IMG/VR virus record: IMGVR_UViG_3300009034_001422
Span: 1 to 38,393 of that record
Origin: a virus
Reading direction: 5' to 3' (one strand)
DNA length: 38,393 bases
Made by a program: the position numbers and the translations under genes. How positions within the stretch are numbered: the first letter of the stretch is position 1; each line of letters begins with the position of its first letter. A model generated the notes under the pieces. That model saw only the letters and a program-made list of their open reading frames with translations, searched no databases and was not told the DNA's origin. Shown here piece by piece: positions 22,043 to 30,619 of this stretch.

Positions 22043-22374
22043 GAAATAACACGATTTACAAAGCATTGAAACAGCTAATCCTGGACAACAACTATACGGT
22101 CGAGCAGCTGCAGCAATTGGGATTCAACGAGGCAAGACAGCTATTAGGCAATCCCCGTTTCTCGGTGACGTTCTTTAATAACATGAAGCGCGGGCTTATC
22201 GATACACTACAGGCCCGGGATGATAAAGCGGACTGCGACCGAGTAAAAGGGCGTATTAAAACCTGGCTGGATACAAACTATCCAAATTGCGAGATCGAGC
22301 GCGGAAGAGAGTCAGGCAAACCTGTTATAAAACTCTGGCTAAAAGGGAAACCGAATGCCGGGAATAGTGTTTGA
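22039..22374 (+). CDS. Hypothetical phage protein
   Basis: A 111-aa protein overlapping both neighbours by a few bases. It is helical at the N terminus (IYKALKQLILDNNYTVEQLQQLGF) with an alpha/beta C terminus (RVKGRIKTWLDTNYPNCEIERG). Basic overall. No family recognised; it lies between the capsid and beta-helix genes. Confidence 0.55.
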   Translation: MRNNTIYKALKQLILDNNYTVEQLQQLGFNEARQLLGNPRFSVTFFNNMKRGLIDTLQARDDKADCDRVKGRIKTWLDTNYPNCEIERGRESGKPVIKLWLKGKPNAGNSV

Positions 22375-23788
22375 TACAAAAGAAACCGTTCTCTTTGTTG
22401 GTGGCCGCGGTACTAAGGCCGGCGATGCGAACGCCGGTGGCGGTGCTACCGAAGCCGCCTGGTTAGCGGGACTGGCTGAGGACCTTACCAAAGTGATGGG
22501 AACGAACGGCGAACCACTATCAGATTCAGCCGCTTGGAACGGTGCCCAAAACGCATGTGACGTACAACAGTGGGGTGCAACTGGCTACGTAAGTCTTGGG
22601 AAGGTGGGCTTTCCATGGATGGCTAATTGTCAAATAGGCAATATAGTTAATGTTAATTTTGCAGCAGTGTACCCTGATGGTCGTTATGAAGTCTTGGATA
22701 AGGACGATATTTTCCTGAAAATTGACTTAACTTATAGCGCTGATACTACATGTGATCTCAAATGTGGCGGTGCTTTTGATTTGCTGCAAAAGGCCATCGA
22801 TGAAAAGGATGCAGACAGCTACAATGTCACTATTCACAGAAACAAAGATTTTACATTTAGCATCGCCGGCGATACGATTGATTTCACGGCCGGCGGAGGC
22901 GATGTCGCCAACAATACATTCCTGACAATCCACGAGTTCAACACGGCAACGGGTGATATGGATGAGGGGGGGACGTATCATCAGGGGCCGCTGGATGCGC
23001 TGAAGAACGGGGTCGATGCAACGAAGTGTGTCAAGATCGATGCGAACAATCTGGCAACTGATGCTGTGAGTATCGACAACCGAGACAATATCCGCTTCAT
23101 CAATACGTACTTTACGAACACTAACCAGGCAAGTGGCAACAACCTTATCGAATTTGCTACAAGTCCGGTCAATATTCATTTTGTAAATTGTAAGTTTGAT
23201 GATGCGTTTTACTTTATTAACGGCACGAATTATAACCTATATTTAGATAGCTGCTATTGGGGCAATAATTACTTCGGCAATTATCCTTGTGCCTTTGCTA
23301 CATACGGCAAAGTATTCAATTGTGTTTTCAACGCGGATGGGAAAACCTATGGGCCTGTTATGTACTATACCCATTTCACGGGATGCTTCTTTTACAAAGG
23401 AACTTATGGCACTTACTTACCGCAAGGTACTTTTGTTCATTGTATTTTTTATCTTCAAACAGGAGCCTGTATATATACCAATGGAGGGACTTATTATGCC
23501 TCTGGCCATAGCAATATCTTTTATCCGGCAGCGGTAGATGATTATGCTTTTCTCGCTGGTGCTTCAGGTGGCACTTGCAGCCCCGATATGGTGAATTGCT
23601 GTGTCTGGAGCGATGCGGGGCAATTGACGGTAGACCACGTTTATAGCAATAAAACCAGCGAGGGTTGGGATTTGCCAGGGGCGATTGAGGCTGACCCGCA
23701 GTTTGTTGATGCAGGGAAGTTCGATTTCAGATTGAAGCTCAGCTCACTCTGCCTGCATACGGGTAAATCAACTTTAGGGGCACCATGA
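22355..23788 (+). CDS. Right-handed beta-helix protein
   Basis: A 477-aa protein that overlaps the upstream gene by 20 bases. From about residue 210 it shows repeating short strands with N and C ladders (IRFINTYFTNTN, IHFVNCKFDDAFYF, LYLDSCYWGNNYF, VFNCVFNADG, FTGCFFYKGTYG). It ends in ADPQFVDAGKFDFRLKLSSLC, a closing motif common in pectate-lyase-fold proteins of planctomycete-like bacteria. No signal peptide. Likely a virion-attached receptor-binding or glycan-cleaving protein; its place amid head-tail genes rather than after the tape measure is unusual. Catalytic residues could not be assigned. Confidence 0.75.
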   Translation: MPGIVFDTKETVLFVGGRGTKAGDANAGGGATEAAWLAGLAEDLTKVMGTNGEPLSDSAAWNGAQNACDVQQWGATGYVSLGKVGFPWMANCQIGNIVNVNFAAVYPDGRYEVLDKDDIFLKIDLTYSADTTCDLKCGGAFDLLQKAIDEKDADSYNVTIHRNKDFTFSIAGDTIDFTAGGGDVANNTFLTIHEFNTATGDMDEGGTYHQGPLDALKNGVDATKCVKIDANNLATDAVSIDNRDNIRFINTYFTNTNQASGNNLIEFATSPVNIHFVNCKFDDAFYFINGTNYNLYLDSCYWGNNYFGNYPCAFATYGKVFNCVFNADGKTYGPVMYYTHFTGCFFYKGTYGTYLPQGTFVHCIFYLQTGACIYTNGGTYYASGHSNIFYPAAVDDYAFLAGASGGTCSPDMVNCCVWSDAGQLTVDHVYSNKTSEGWDLPGAIEADPQFVDAGKFDFRLKLSSLCLHTGKSTLGAP

Positions 23789-24000
23789 GTATAGGATATA
23801 CGAATATAGGTCTGTGGAAATATGCCACGAACATCGGAATGTGGCAGAGTAAGGTACTGGACCCGAGCAATAAATTATGCGGCACTTTGAGTATTGAACC
23901 AAAGTACAGGGGCACTTTATCGCATGAGCCAAAATATAGTGGGACAATGTCGAATGAGCCGAAATTTGGAGGGACTTTGAGCCTGGTCCCCTGTCCATAG
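23785..24000 (+). CDS. Short protein with 10-residue repeats
   Basis: A 71-aa protein coupled to the beta-helix gene by an ATGA overlap. Residues 38-67 contain three near-identical decapeptides: EPKYRGTLSH, EPKYSGTMSN and EPKFGGTLSL, preceded by a partial copy (LCGTLSI). The DNA shows matching 30-nt degenerate repeats (about 23880-23990). Such repeats suggest a beta-strand stack or flexible tether, perhaps linking the beta-helix protein to the virion. No known family. Confidence 0.62.
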   Translation: MSIGYTNIGLWKYATNIGMWQSKVLDPSNKLCGTLSIEPKYRGTLSHEPKYSGTMSNEPKFGGTLSLVPCP

Positions 24001-24010
24001 AGGTAAGAGA

Positions 24011-24916
24011 ATGAGTGACTTAGCTATAAGAAGCGATAACGTCGTCAAGTGGGCCGGCATGATAGATGCGGAGAATCCTGGGTCCTATGAAAATGGCGCA
24101 ACCGTCAAAATGACATTATGCAAAAAAACTCCGCTTAATCCAAGCACGGCAGCGGTCGCAACTCAGGAATTACAAACCCTTTTGCCGGATAATCCGGCGA
24201 CGGCAGGGACCTGGAGGCTGACTTATGATGGCCAAACGACGGGCGCAATCCAGTGGAACGCGACAACGGCAACGGTACAAACGGCCTTAGAGGCCTTGGC
24301 CAATATCGTGGCGGGTGATGTGATTGTCGAGGGTGATAAACTGGATACGGACCCCGTTGTCGATGGTATGACGTTTCTGTGGAAGAATACATTAGGTGAT
24401 GTGAACCTCTTAACATTCGATTTTACGAGCCTGACCGGCCCGACACAGGCTGGCTCAACTATGACGGAAACAACTAAGGGAATCCTGCAGGGGGTGGCAG
24501 TCGATGAAGGCGGTGGGAAGGTAGGAATTCCGGTCCTTAATCATGGGCGTATTGCCAGCGATTATGTTCGTTTTGAAGGTTTTGTAAACTACAACGCTGA
24601 ATATTCGATAGATAGTGTCACTAACGATAAGATTATTATCGTTGCAGCATACGTGGCGGAGACGTTCACAGGCAATGAACAGATTTTTATAGGTATCGAA
24701 GATGGGTGTAATATCACTTTGTCTTACGTGGCAGGCTCTGATGGAGACTATCGCGGCATCCTGCCGGATACGCTCAAGGGCCTGGTTGAATATGGGTCAA
24801 GCCAGACATCGGGTGGCCTGGTAGAGACCGGTCTTTATTATCTGTTCGTTACAGCTACGAAGGGAGCGGACAAAACGAGTAAGAGGATGGCGTTAGAAGC
24901 AAAATATGCTACGTAA
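24011..24916 (+). CDS. Structural protein with an Ig-like insert
   Basis: A 301-aa protein after GAGGTAAGAG. Residues about 55-150 form a recognisable phage add-on: GTWRLTYDGQTTGAIQWNATTATVQTALEAL matches the common G-x-(F/W)-x-L-x-(F/Y)-x-G...T-x-x-(L/I)-x-(W/Y)-N-A-T...V-x-x-A-L-x-x-L unit found in virion proteins. The rest is beta-rich (VRFEGFVNYNAEYSIDSV, GIEDGCNITLSYV). Its position before the head-tail connectors suggests a virion surface or connector protein. Confidence 0.68.
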   Translation: MSDLAIRSDNVVKWAGMIDAENPGSYENGATVKMTLCKKTPLNPSTAAVATQELQTLLPDNPATAGTWRLTYDGQTTGAIQWNATTATVQTALEALANIVAGDVIVEGDKLDTDPVVDGMTFLWKNTLGDVNLLTFDFTSLTGPTQAGSTMTETTKGILQGVAVDEGGGKVGIPVLNHGRIASDYVRFEGFVNYNAEYSIDSVTNDKIIIVAAYVAETFTGNEQIFIGIEDGCNITLSYVAGSDGDYRGILPDTLKGLVEYGSSQTSGGLVETGLYYLFVTATKGADKTSKRMALEAKYAT

Positions 24917-24927
24917 TTGGAGAATGT

Positions 24928-25272
24928 ATGACAAATGAATTCGACCAGGCACTGATAGATAGCAGGGCCGATTTCTTAGAGGTCTTTGGCGAATCGGTCA
25001 CGTATTACCCGCGGGCCGGTGGCAGCCGGTCAATCACAGCCATCGTCAATAGAGAACGCCCGGAAACGGTCGATGGAGCTCCGCACGGCTCCGCTCCGCT
25101 CTTAATTATTGAGGTTGCCAACGATTCGACTACCGGAATTAGTAGTGATGAAATCGACTTAGGCGGTGATAAGGTCAAATTGGCCGTTCGGATAGGTAAG
25201 ACTACTCAGCAACGCGTGATAAGAAAGATACTGTCTCAAGATGAGGGGATGATGAAGCTGGAGCTTCGGTAA
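24928..25272 (+). CDS. Probable head-tail joining protein (gpFII-like)
   Basis: A 114-aa beta-rich protein (FGESVTYYPRAGGSRSITAIVNRE, then LIIEVANDS and VKLAVRIG). The combination of an ESVTYxP start, a central I-x-A-I-V-x-R strand and a position directly before the minor tail protein fits the gpFII/stopper group. Its stop overlaps the next start (TAATG). Confidence 0.65.
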   Translation: MTNEFDQALIDSRADFLEVFGESVTYYPRAGGSRSITAIVNRERPETVDGAPHGSAPLLIIEVANDSTTGISSDEIDLGGDKVKLAVRIGKTTQQRVIRKILSQDEGMMKLELR

Positions 25273-25844
25273 TGGCAGATAGCTTAGTTGAAGTCAAATT
25301 TGATGAAGCGAAGCTGGCACGCATCCGTAAGATGCTGCGGGCGGTACCGCAGGGGATGCCGCGGGTAATGAGCAGGGGAATTAACAGGACAGCTACGGGC
25401 GCCCGGACAGAAATCGCCCGGCGAATAGCTGCCATTGTCAAGATCAAGCAGACAGCAATAAAAAAGGGAATTAAACTTACTAAAGCAACTTATCGGCGAT
25501 GGTTGGCTAATCTGAACATCTACGGCAAGCGGATACCATTAATAGAATTTGGGGCCAGGCAGCTCAAGGCCGGCGTATCCTATAGCATCGAAAAAGGCGG
25601 GGCCCGCAAACGGATACCATCGGCCTTTATCCAGATTATGCCGGTCAGCGGGCATCGAGGGGTGTTCAAACGATATCGACCCACTACGAAAAGACTGCCG
25701 ATAGTGCAGCTGTTCGGACCTTCGGTAGGTACCGTATTCGAAGGGGCGGGCAGGATAGCTGCGGAGATAGAAAGAGAGACCGGCAAGAAACTGGAAAAGA
25801 ATATCGATGACCAGATTAAGCTGATACTCAGCAAGGGCAAATAA
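25272..25844 (+). CDS. Minor tail protein Z-like
   Basis: A 190-aa basic protein. FDEAKLARIRKMLRAVPQGMPRVMSRGINRTATGARTEIARRIA (about 10-53) followed by KIKQTAIKKGIKLTKAT is the hallmark of lambda gpZ-type tail completion proteins. A C-terminal part with FIQIMPVSGHRGVFKR and a PIVQLFGPSV motif also matches. It would finish the tail end that docks with the head. It is coupled to both neighbours. Confidence 0.85.
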   Translation: MADSLVEVKFDEAKLARIRKMLRAVPQGMPRVMSRGINRTATGARTEIARRIAAIVKIKQTAIKKGIKLTKATYRRWLANLNIYGKRIPLIEFGARQLKAGVSYSIEKGGARKRIPSAFIQIMPVSGHRGVFKRYRPTTKRLPIVQLFGPSVGTVFEGAGRIAAEIERETGKKLEKNIDDQIKLILSKGK

Positions 25845-26306
25845 ATGGCGACACCGATTACGGAAAATATAGCACACGACATTGAAGGTGCCATCAATCT
25901 TATTACGGTCGCCAACGGGTTCGAGCAGGACCTTGTCGCACAGCGCCATAAACGGGTCGATTTTTCCGATGTTATGCCGGAGAATGGTAAGGTCCTGATC
26001 GTGCAATGTGAAGAGGAAAAACCGGATAAGGTCGCGGTGGGGTGCCAGGAATGGCTGCAAATCTTTGCGCTCGTAGCCTTTGTTATTGAGAGCGATACTG
26101 GCCAAAACATCGAAATCCGTACAAGTAAGGTCAGGGATGATATTCGCAAGAAACTAATGGAGGACCCGACGCGCACAGGTTATGCGATCGATACGATACT
26201 ACGAGCTGCAACGCCCTTCGATGATGGTGAGGGTTTTACGGGAATAGAAATCGAAATCGCATGTCATTATAGAACGCAATACGCTGATCCATATACAGCA
26301 GCATAA
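25845..26306 (+). CDS. Tail terminator-like protein (gpU type)
   Basis: A 153-aa protein starting one base after the gpZ-like stop. It has an initial helix (ITENIAHDIEGAINLITVANGF), then strands (KVLIVQCEEEK, WLQIFALVAFVIES) and a helix with RTSKVRDDIRKKLMEDP, consistent with the tail-terminator fold. Position between gpZ-like and tail-tube genes supports this. Sequence signal alone is moderate. Confidence 0.7.
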   Translation: MATPITENIAHDIEGAINLITVANGFEQDLVAQRHKRVDFSDVMPENGKVLIVQCEEEKPDKVAVGCQEWLQIFALVAFVIESDTGQNIEIRTSKVRDDIRKKLMEDPTRTGYAIDTILRAATPFDDGEGFTGIEIEIACHYRTQYADPYTAA

Positions 26307-26325
26307 AATATAAAGGAGAAATATC

Positions 26326-27249
26326 ATGGTACTATCGGCACCATTATTAACACGGAAAAGGGTAATCAAGGTCATTCTGGAAGCTACCAAAGGTACTAAA
26401 CTCGCCGGCACGCAGGCCCTGTTAGTTTTTGATTTAGAAATAAATCCAACTTCACCTTTCGAGGAACGCAAGGGGACTGGACTGTACCGCGGTCACGGCC
26501 AGGCAGGAATACATGGTGAGCGAAGCGGAAGATGTTCGTTCACAGCTGAGCTGCGCGGGGATGGCTCTCAAGGGCTGGAGGCTGGATTGGCTATCCTATT
26601 GCAGGCCTGCACGTTAGCGAAAACGGTGGAAGTTTACCAGGTCCATTCGACCCACACGAACGATAAGACGATATCGATAGATGTGTGGGAAGATGGTGTC
26701 AAAAAAGGCTTGGCAGGGGCATCCGGCACGGTCACGTTTGCCGGTGTTACCGGTAAGCGTATGATGCTCAATTTCGAATTTTCCGGGGTCTGGCAAGCAC
26801 CGGTCGATGAAGCGCTCCCGGCCTATGCGCCAAGCACTACCAGACCTATGCTGATTCAGGGTGGTACGTTTACCTTAGCCGGGGAGTCCATCAAGATAGG
26901 CAACTTCAATCTTGATATGGCCTGCGTAGTAGTACCGCGCCTTGATGTCGATGCAACGGGCGGGATTATCTATTATATGGTTACGGACTACGATGGCCCT
27001 ATTATAAGCCTGGATCCGGAAGCGGACAAAATAGCAGGCTATGATTTCTATGGGGCCTGGCTTGCCGGTACGGAAGCGGCCGTATCCCTCGCATTGACGA
27101 ATGGTACGGATACAATCACATTTACTATTCCAAAAGTACAGTATCGAGAGGTCAACGAAGGCGATAGGGATGGTATCCAAATCTATGATATTACCGGTCA
27201 GTGTAACCATAGTGCTGGCAATGATTGCGTTAAACTCGCAGTCACTTGA
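26326..27249 (+). CDS. Major tail tube protein
   Basis: A 307-aa beta-rich protein with AAAGGAG upstream. VIKVILEATKGTKLAGTQALLVFDLEINP at the N terminus and GASGTVTFAGVTGKRMMLNFEFSGVW in the middle are typical of siphophage tail-tube proteins. It lies between the tail terminator and chaperone genes. Long for the family, so it may carry an extra surface domain near residues 170-290. Confidence 0.78.
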   Translation: MVLSAPLLTRKRVIKVILEATKGTKLAGTQALLVFDLEINPTSPFEERKGTGLYRGHGQAGIHGERSGRCSFTAELRGDGSQGLEAGLAILLQACTLAKTVEVYQVHSTHTNDKTISIDVWEDGVKKGLAGASGTVTFAGVTGKRMMLNFEFSGVWQAPVDEALPAYAPSTTRPMLIQGGTFTLAGESIKIGNFNLDMACVVVPRLDVDATGGIIYYMVTDYDGPIISLDPEADKIAGYDFYGAWLAGTEAAVSLALTNGTDTITFTIPKVQYREVNEGDRDGIQIYDITGQCNHSAGNDCVKLAVT

Positions 27250-27264
27250 TAGAAGGGAAATCAC

Positions 27265-27453
27265 ATGAAAACAGAGATTATACGTCAAGCCATCTTGATG
27301 CACCGGGGCGGCCTGAAGGAAGCGACGGATGCACAGTTAAAGATTATCTGGGATTCGCTCACCGCGGAGACGCAGAAACAATATTTAGAGAACGCCAAAA
27401 AAGAAAGGAAGGGCAGTAATGCCGTTAGCAACCCATCCAAACGTAAAGTATGA
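27265..27453 (+). CDS. Small tail-module protein
   Basis: A 62-aa helical, basic protein (AILMHRGGLKEATDAQLKIIWDSLTAETQKQY). AGAAGGGA precedes the ATG. Its 3' end overlaps the chaperone gene by 35 bases. No family recognised; position suggests a tail assembly accessory. Confidence 0.5.
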   Translation: MKTEIIRQAILMHRGGLKEATDAQLKIIWDSLTAETQKQYLENAKKERKGSNAVSNPSKRKV

Positions 27454-27832
27454 AGTAGTGCTTAGTACGGATGCCCATTTGCCGAAAGAAAAACGCCCAG
27501 TCTTCGTTTTTCGCTATCTGTCTGTCATTGCATGGGAAGAAATTGCAAAGCTCAACGATAAATTTGAGAAAGCAACGGAAGCTTCGGAGATGATAGCTTT
27601 GGCTTTTCAGGTGATTGAGCATACTCTCTGCGATTGGAAAAATATGAAAACACCTGCGGGCAAAACGATTGCCTATGCTCCTAAGGAACTCAAAAGTATG
27701 GTTACTTTAGAAGAGGCTACTGAGCTTATGCAAGCTGCGGTTTCACAACGACCATCCTTAGAGGATAAAAAAAAATCCGACTTGCCATTGGACTCCAGTT
27801 CGACGGCATCTGCAAAGCCTGCAAAGGAATAA
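27419..27832 (+). CDS. Tail assembly chaperone, gpG-like (frame 0 product)
   Basis: A 137-aa protein ahead of the tape measure, with GGAAGGG upstream. VFRYLSVIAWEEIAKLNDKFEKATEASEMI is the conserved helix region expected of gpG-like chaperones. Near its end, codons at 27767-27775 form nine consecutive As. Reading A-AAA-AAA there permits a -1 shift into the frame of 27775-28131. The unshifted form ends with a low-complexity Ser/Ala/Lys tail. Confidence 0.78.
   Translation: MPLATHPNVKYEVVLSTDAHLPKEKRPVFVFRYLSVIAWEEIAKLNDKFEKATEASEMIALAFQVIEHTLCDWKNMKTPAGKTIAYAPKELKSMVTLEEATELMQAAVSQRPSLEDKKKSDLPLDSSSTASAKPAKE
27769..27775 (+). promoter_or_regulatory. Slippery heptamer for -1 ribosomal frameshifting
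   Basis: A AAA AAA in the reading frame of the gpG-like gene, within a nine-A run (27767-27775). The -1 frame is open from here to 28131 and encodes a cysteine-rich, clearly protein-like sequence. The equivalent site in lambda produces gpGT. Confidence 0.75.
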
Positions 27833-28131
27833 ATAAATGTACGGACAGACCATCGACCAGCCAGCCGATGGAAATGAAATGCCCCGGTTGTGATGGTACC
27901 GGCTGTGCCGAATGCGAAAATGATGGTGCAATAACGATAACACGATGTCCATTGGAGCTTATAACTGCTGATGTGTGGGAGATTATTACATTGGCCGAAC
28001 TATTTGTCGATAAAGGCCTGCCACCGATCGCCGGTGGAACTTTGGATCAGGCAAAAGTCTTTGTCGAAACAGCATATTTCATCCTACACGAACAACGATA
28101 CTGGAAAAAGAAATTGGGGATTTTTGAGTAA
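27775..28131 (+). CDS. gpT-like C-terminal extension reached by -1 frameshift
   Basis: Read in the -1 frame after the slip, this gives IRLAIGLQFDGICKACKGIN and then a CPGCDGTGCAEC segment. Those cysteine pairs (CxxCxG and CPGCDGTG) resemble a DnaJ-type zinc finger. They continue unbroken from before the only in-frame ATGs (27868 and 27874), so part of the zinc-binding set lies upstream of any start codon. That is strong evidence that the segment is made as a fusion of about 237 aa with the gpG-like part. The extended form would bind the tape measure, whose ATG overlaps this stop. Confidence 0.75.
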   Translation: MRLAIGLQFDGICKACKGINKCTDRPSTSQPMEMKCPGCDGTGCAECENDGAITITRCPLELITADVWEIITLAELFVDKGLPPIAGGTLDQAKVFVETAYFILHEQRYWKKKLGIFE

Positions 28132-29717
28132 TGGCAAAACATAGTGTTGATGTCTTAGTTAAAGCCAGAGATGAAGCATCCAGAAAATTCGGCATTATTG
28201 CCGGAAGCGCTGCAATTATGGGTAAAGCCCTCAAAAGTGTGGCTTCAATAACAAGAACGGCCTTCGCAACGGCATTTCGGATCGCCAAACGTGCTGTCAT
28301 GGGACTTGCAGCGGCCTTTGCCTATTGCACCTATGTAGCAATCAAACAGGAAGCTGCCGAAGTCGAACTGGCCAGCGCTCTCAAGGTTACCGGACAATAC
28401 AGCGAAGAAACTATGCAAAAACTGAAACAGCAAGCGGCCGCGATACAGGATGCGACAACTTATGGCGATGAATATATTCTAAGTTTGATGCGAATGGCAC
28501 TAACACTCGGCGTAACCGCAGATAAAACGGATGAAGCGGCAAAAGCAGCGATTGCGCTTCACGCAGGATACGGAGGTGGTCGCGGCAAACCGGAAATCTT
28601 TATGAGATATTATATTGATGCTCTTAGGGGGACAACGAGCTCTTTGGCAACCTATATCGGCGAATTACGAAAAGCGAAGACTCAGGAAGAAAAAACCAAA
28701 ATCTTACAAGATGCTCTGGCCAAAGGCTGGGATGTTGCGAAATCGAAAACTGAATCTGCCGGCGGCGCCTTGAAGCAAATGAAAAATAAACTGGGCGATG
28801 TTGCCGAGGCGATTGCCTGGCCATTTTTGCCCGGTGTTGCAAAGGCGGCGAAGGCTGTTAAACAATGGGCCGCGGATAATGAAGCGGACATTTTATTCTG
28901 GGCCCAGAAGGTACATTCATCCGTAGTCTTTGTAAAGGATGTGATGTGGGACTTTGTCCTTTTTATGAAGAAAGATTGGCGGGCCGGCCTTGCCTGGGTC
29001 TTTGATTCATTTCTGAAGCTACTTAAAGCCGCTTTCAAAACGGCAGTCCTTTTAGCTATTGCCGGGGGAAAGGGTATTTGGCAAGGGATTAAAAAAGGGC
29101 TACATATTGGCGAAAAATATGGACTCAGAAAAGAAATGGAGCGCATTTATGGGGCGGAACATCCGGGAACAAAACTGTTTCCAGCAATCCCTCCTGAGGT
29201 AGGAGTCGGGGCATTAAGAGGCCGGGAATATGAGGAGTTGAAAAAAAGAGCGGAACAAGCAATATTAAAAAGACAAACTGAAAAAATACTGGGGGGAACT
29301 CTTGAGGCCGTAGGTGATACATTCAAAGATGCCTTCACCGATATTTTGAAAGATATGCCCAGTGATTTACGCAAAGAAACGCAGAAAGCCTGGGAAGAAC
29401 ATCAGCGAAGATTGAAGGAACTTATAAAACCATCACCAAGAAGAGCGAAACCTGAAGAAGCGGGTGTTCCTGGGATATTTTCTATGGCTAAAGAGATTAA
29501 AGATATTGTTTCCACAATTCGTATTCGGCAACAATTGCCAGCGAGAGAGGCGAGGTTCCTTGCATTCGGGCCGGGGGCACAGTTCGACTACAGCAAAAAA
29601 ACTTCTCAAAACACCGGAAAAATGGTCAACCTTCTTGGCAAGATCGATAAAGGAATTCAACACTTGAAAAAACCGCTTACAGTCAAAACCGATTTGGTAC
29701 TGACAAATTTCTCGTAA
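28131..29717 (+). CDS. Tail tape measure protein
   Basis: A 528-aa protein whose ATG overlaps the gpT-like stop (TAATG). VDVLVKARDEASRKFGIIAGSAAIMGKALKSV is the classic tape-measure N terminus. It is Ala/Lys-rich and helical, with hydrophobic stretches (AFKTAVLLAIAGGKGIW) that may enter the host membrane. With the usual rule of about 0.15 nm per residue, the tail would be near 80 nm. It is on the short side for siphophages. Confidence 0.9.
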   Translation: MAKHSVDVLVKARDEASRKFGIIAGSAAIMGKALKSVASITRTAFATAFRIAKRAVMGLAAAFAYCTYVAIKQEAAEVELASALKVTGQYSEETMQKLKQQAAAIQDATTYGDEYILSLMRMALTLGVTADKTDEAAKAAIALHAGYGGGRGKPEIFMRYYIDALRGTTSSLATYIGELRKAKTQEEKTKILQDALAKGWDVAKSKTESAGGALKQMKNKLGDVAEAIAWPFLPGVAKAAKAVKQWAADNEADILFWAQKVHSSVVFVKDVMWDFVLFMKKDWRAGLAWVFDSFLKLLKAAFKTAVLLAIAGGKGIWQGIKKGLHIGEKYGLRKEMERIYGAEHPGTKLFPAIPPEVGVGALRGREYEELKKRAEQAILKRQTEKILGGTLEAVGDTFKDAFTDILKDMPSDLRKETQKAWEEHQRRLKELIKPSPRRAKPEEAGVPGIFSMAKEIKDIVSTIRIRQQLPAREARFLAFGPGAQFDYSKKTSQNTGKMVNLLGKIDKGIQHLKKPLTVKTDLVLTNFS

Positions 29718-29728
29718 GGATTTTAATT

Positions 29729-30619
29729 ATGGCCGTTACCAAAGTTACGGAAAATTGGAAGAGCCGAACGGTCGATGAAAATGAAACGAGTCTTACCCCT
29801 GTCCGGGAATTCGATGTAGATTTTGATAATGCCGATAGCCCTATTAGCCGGCCTCTTCTGGCCCGCACAGCTACCGATGGTACAACTACCGTCCCAGGCA
29901 TGTGGTCGCTACATCCGTATAATAGCTGGCTCTATGTAAAAAGCGTACACGTGGAGCCCGGTGAAGGACCATTTGCTTATCACGTCACGGTTACTTACGG
30001 CTCCGTGACAGACCCCTATTCATCAACCGGCCATGAACCGGTGCATCCCCTGCTGGAACCACCTGAAATTTCTTATAGTTTTGTCACCGTGACAGAACCG
30101 GTGGACATAGATATTACCGGAGCTCCAATAACGAATTCAGCGGGTGAACTGTTCGATCCACCCATCACCAGGGAATTTCACGATTTAGTATTGCGAATTG
30201 TACGCAACGAGGCCGGCTTTAATGCCCTATTAGCTGCCGAATATAAAGGGGCGGTCAATAGCGATGTGTGGTATGGCTTTGCCGCTGAAACGATACGCTG
30301 CGTAGTGTTCGACGGTGTTCAGCGACGGGTTGCCGGATTAATTTACTGGCGGGTGACTTATGAACTGCATATCCGGTGGGATGGGTGGCGAAAAAGAGTA
30401 ATGGATGCTGGCTATATAGAACTAAATGTGGCGGGCGATGATTATCAGAAAATCAAAATTGAAGATCCAGATACCAAAATAAAAGAGGCAGTCACTTCAC
30501 CATGGCCGCTTGATGGAGCTGGGCGTGCATTAACGCCTGCTCAGAAAAAAGCAGGCACAGCATATTGGAAACTCTGGCCTCTATATCCATTAAAACCATT
30601 TTCTGTTTTGGGACTGTAA
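29729..30619 (+). CDS. Distal tail/baseplate protein candidate
   Basis: A 296-aa protein after AAGGA. It starts with a beta-rich segment (VTKVTENWKSRTVDENETSLTPVREFDVDFDN) and later shows RRVAGLIYWRVTYELHIRWDGWRKRVMDAGY. Position directly after the tape measure suggests distal tail or tip assembly. I could not match it to Dit or Tal families. The stop overlaps the next ATG (TAATG). Confidence 0.6.
   Translation: MAVTKVTENWKSRTVDENETSLTPVREFDVDFDNADSPISRPLLARTATDGTTTVPGMWSLHPYNSWLYVKSVHVEPGEGPFAYHVTVTYGSVTDPYSSTGHEPVHPLLEPPEISYSFVTVTEPVDIDITGAPITNSAGELFDPPITREFHDLVLRIVRNEAGFNALLAAEYKGAVNSDVWYGFAAETIRCVVFDGVQRRVAGLIYWRVTYELHIRWDGWRKRVMDAGYIELNVAGDDYQKIKIEDPDTKIKEAVTSPWPLDGAGRALTPAQKKAGTAYWKLWPLYPLKPFSVLGL

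Noticed and set aside
25539-26176. Long minus-strand frames of 188 and 198 codons
   Set aside because: They oppose the clearly coding gpZ-like and gpU-like genes and show shadow-type composition.
27837-27893. 18-codon frame starting directly after the gpG-like stop
   Set aside because: It ends quickly, and the alternative -1 frame continuing from the A-run has a complete zinc-finger pattern and runs to the tape measure.
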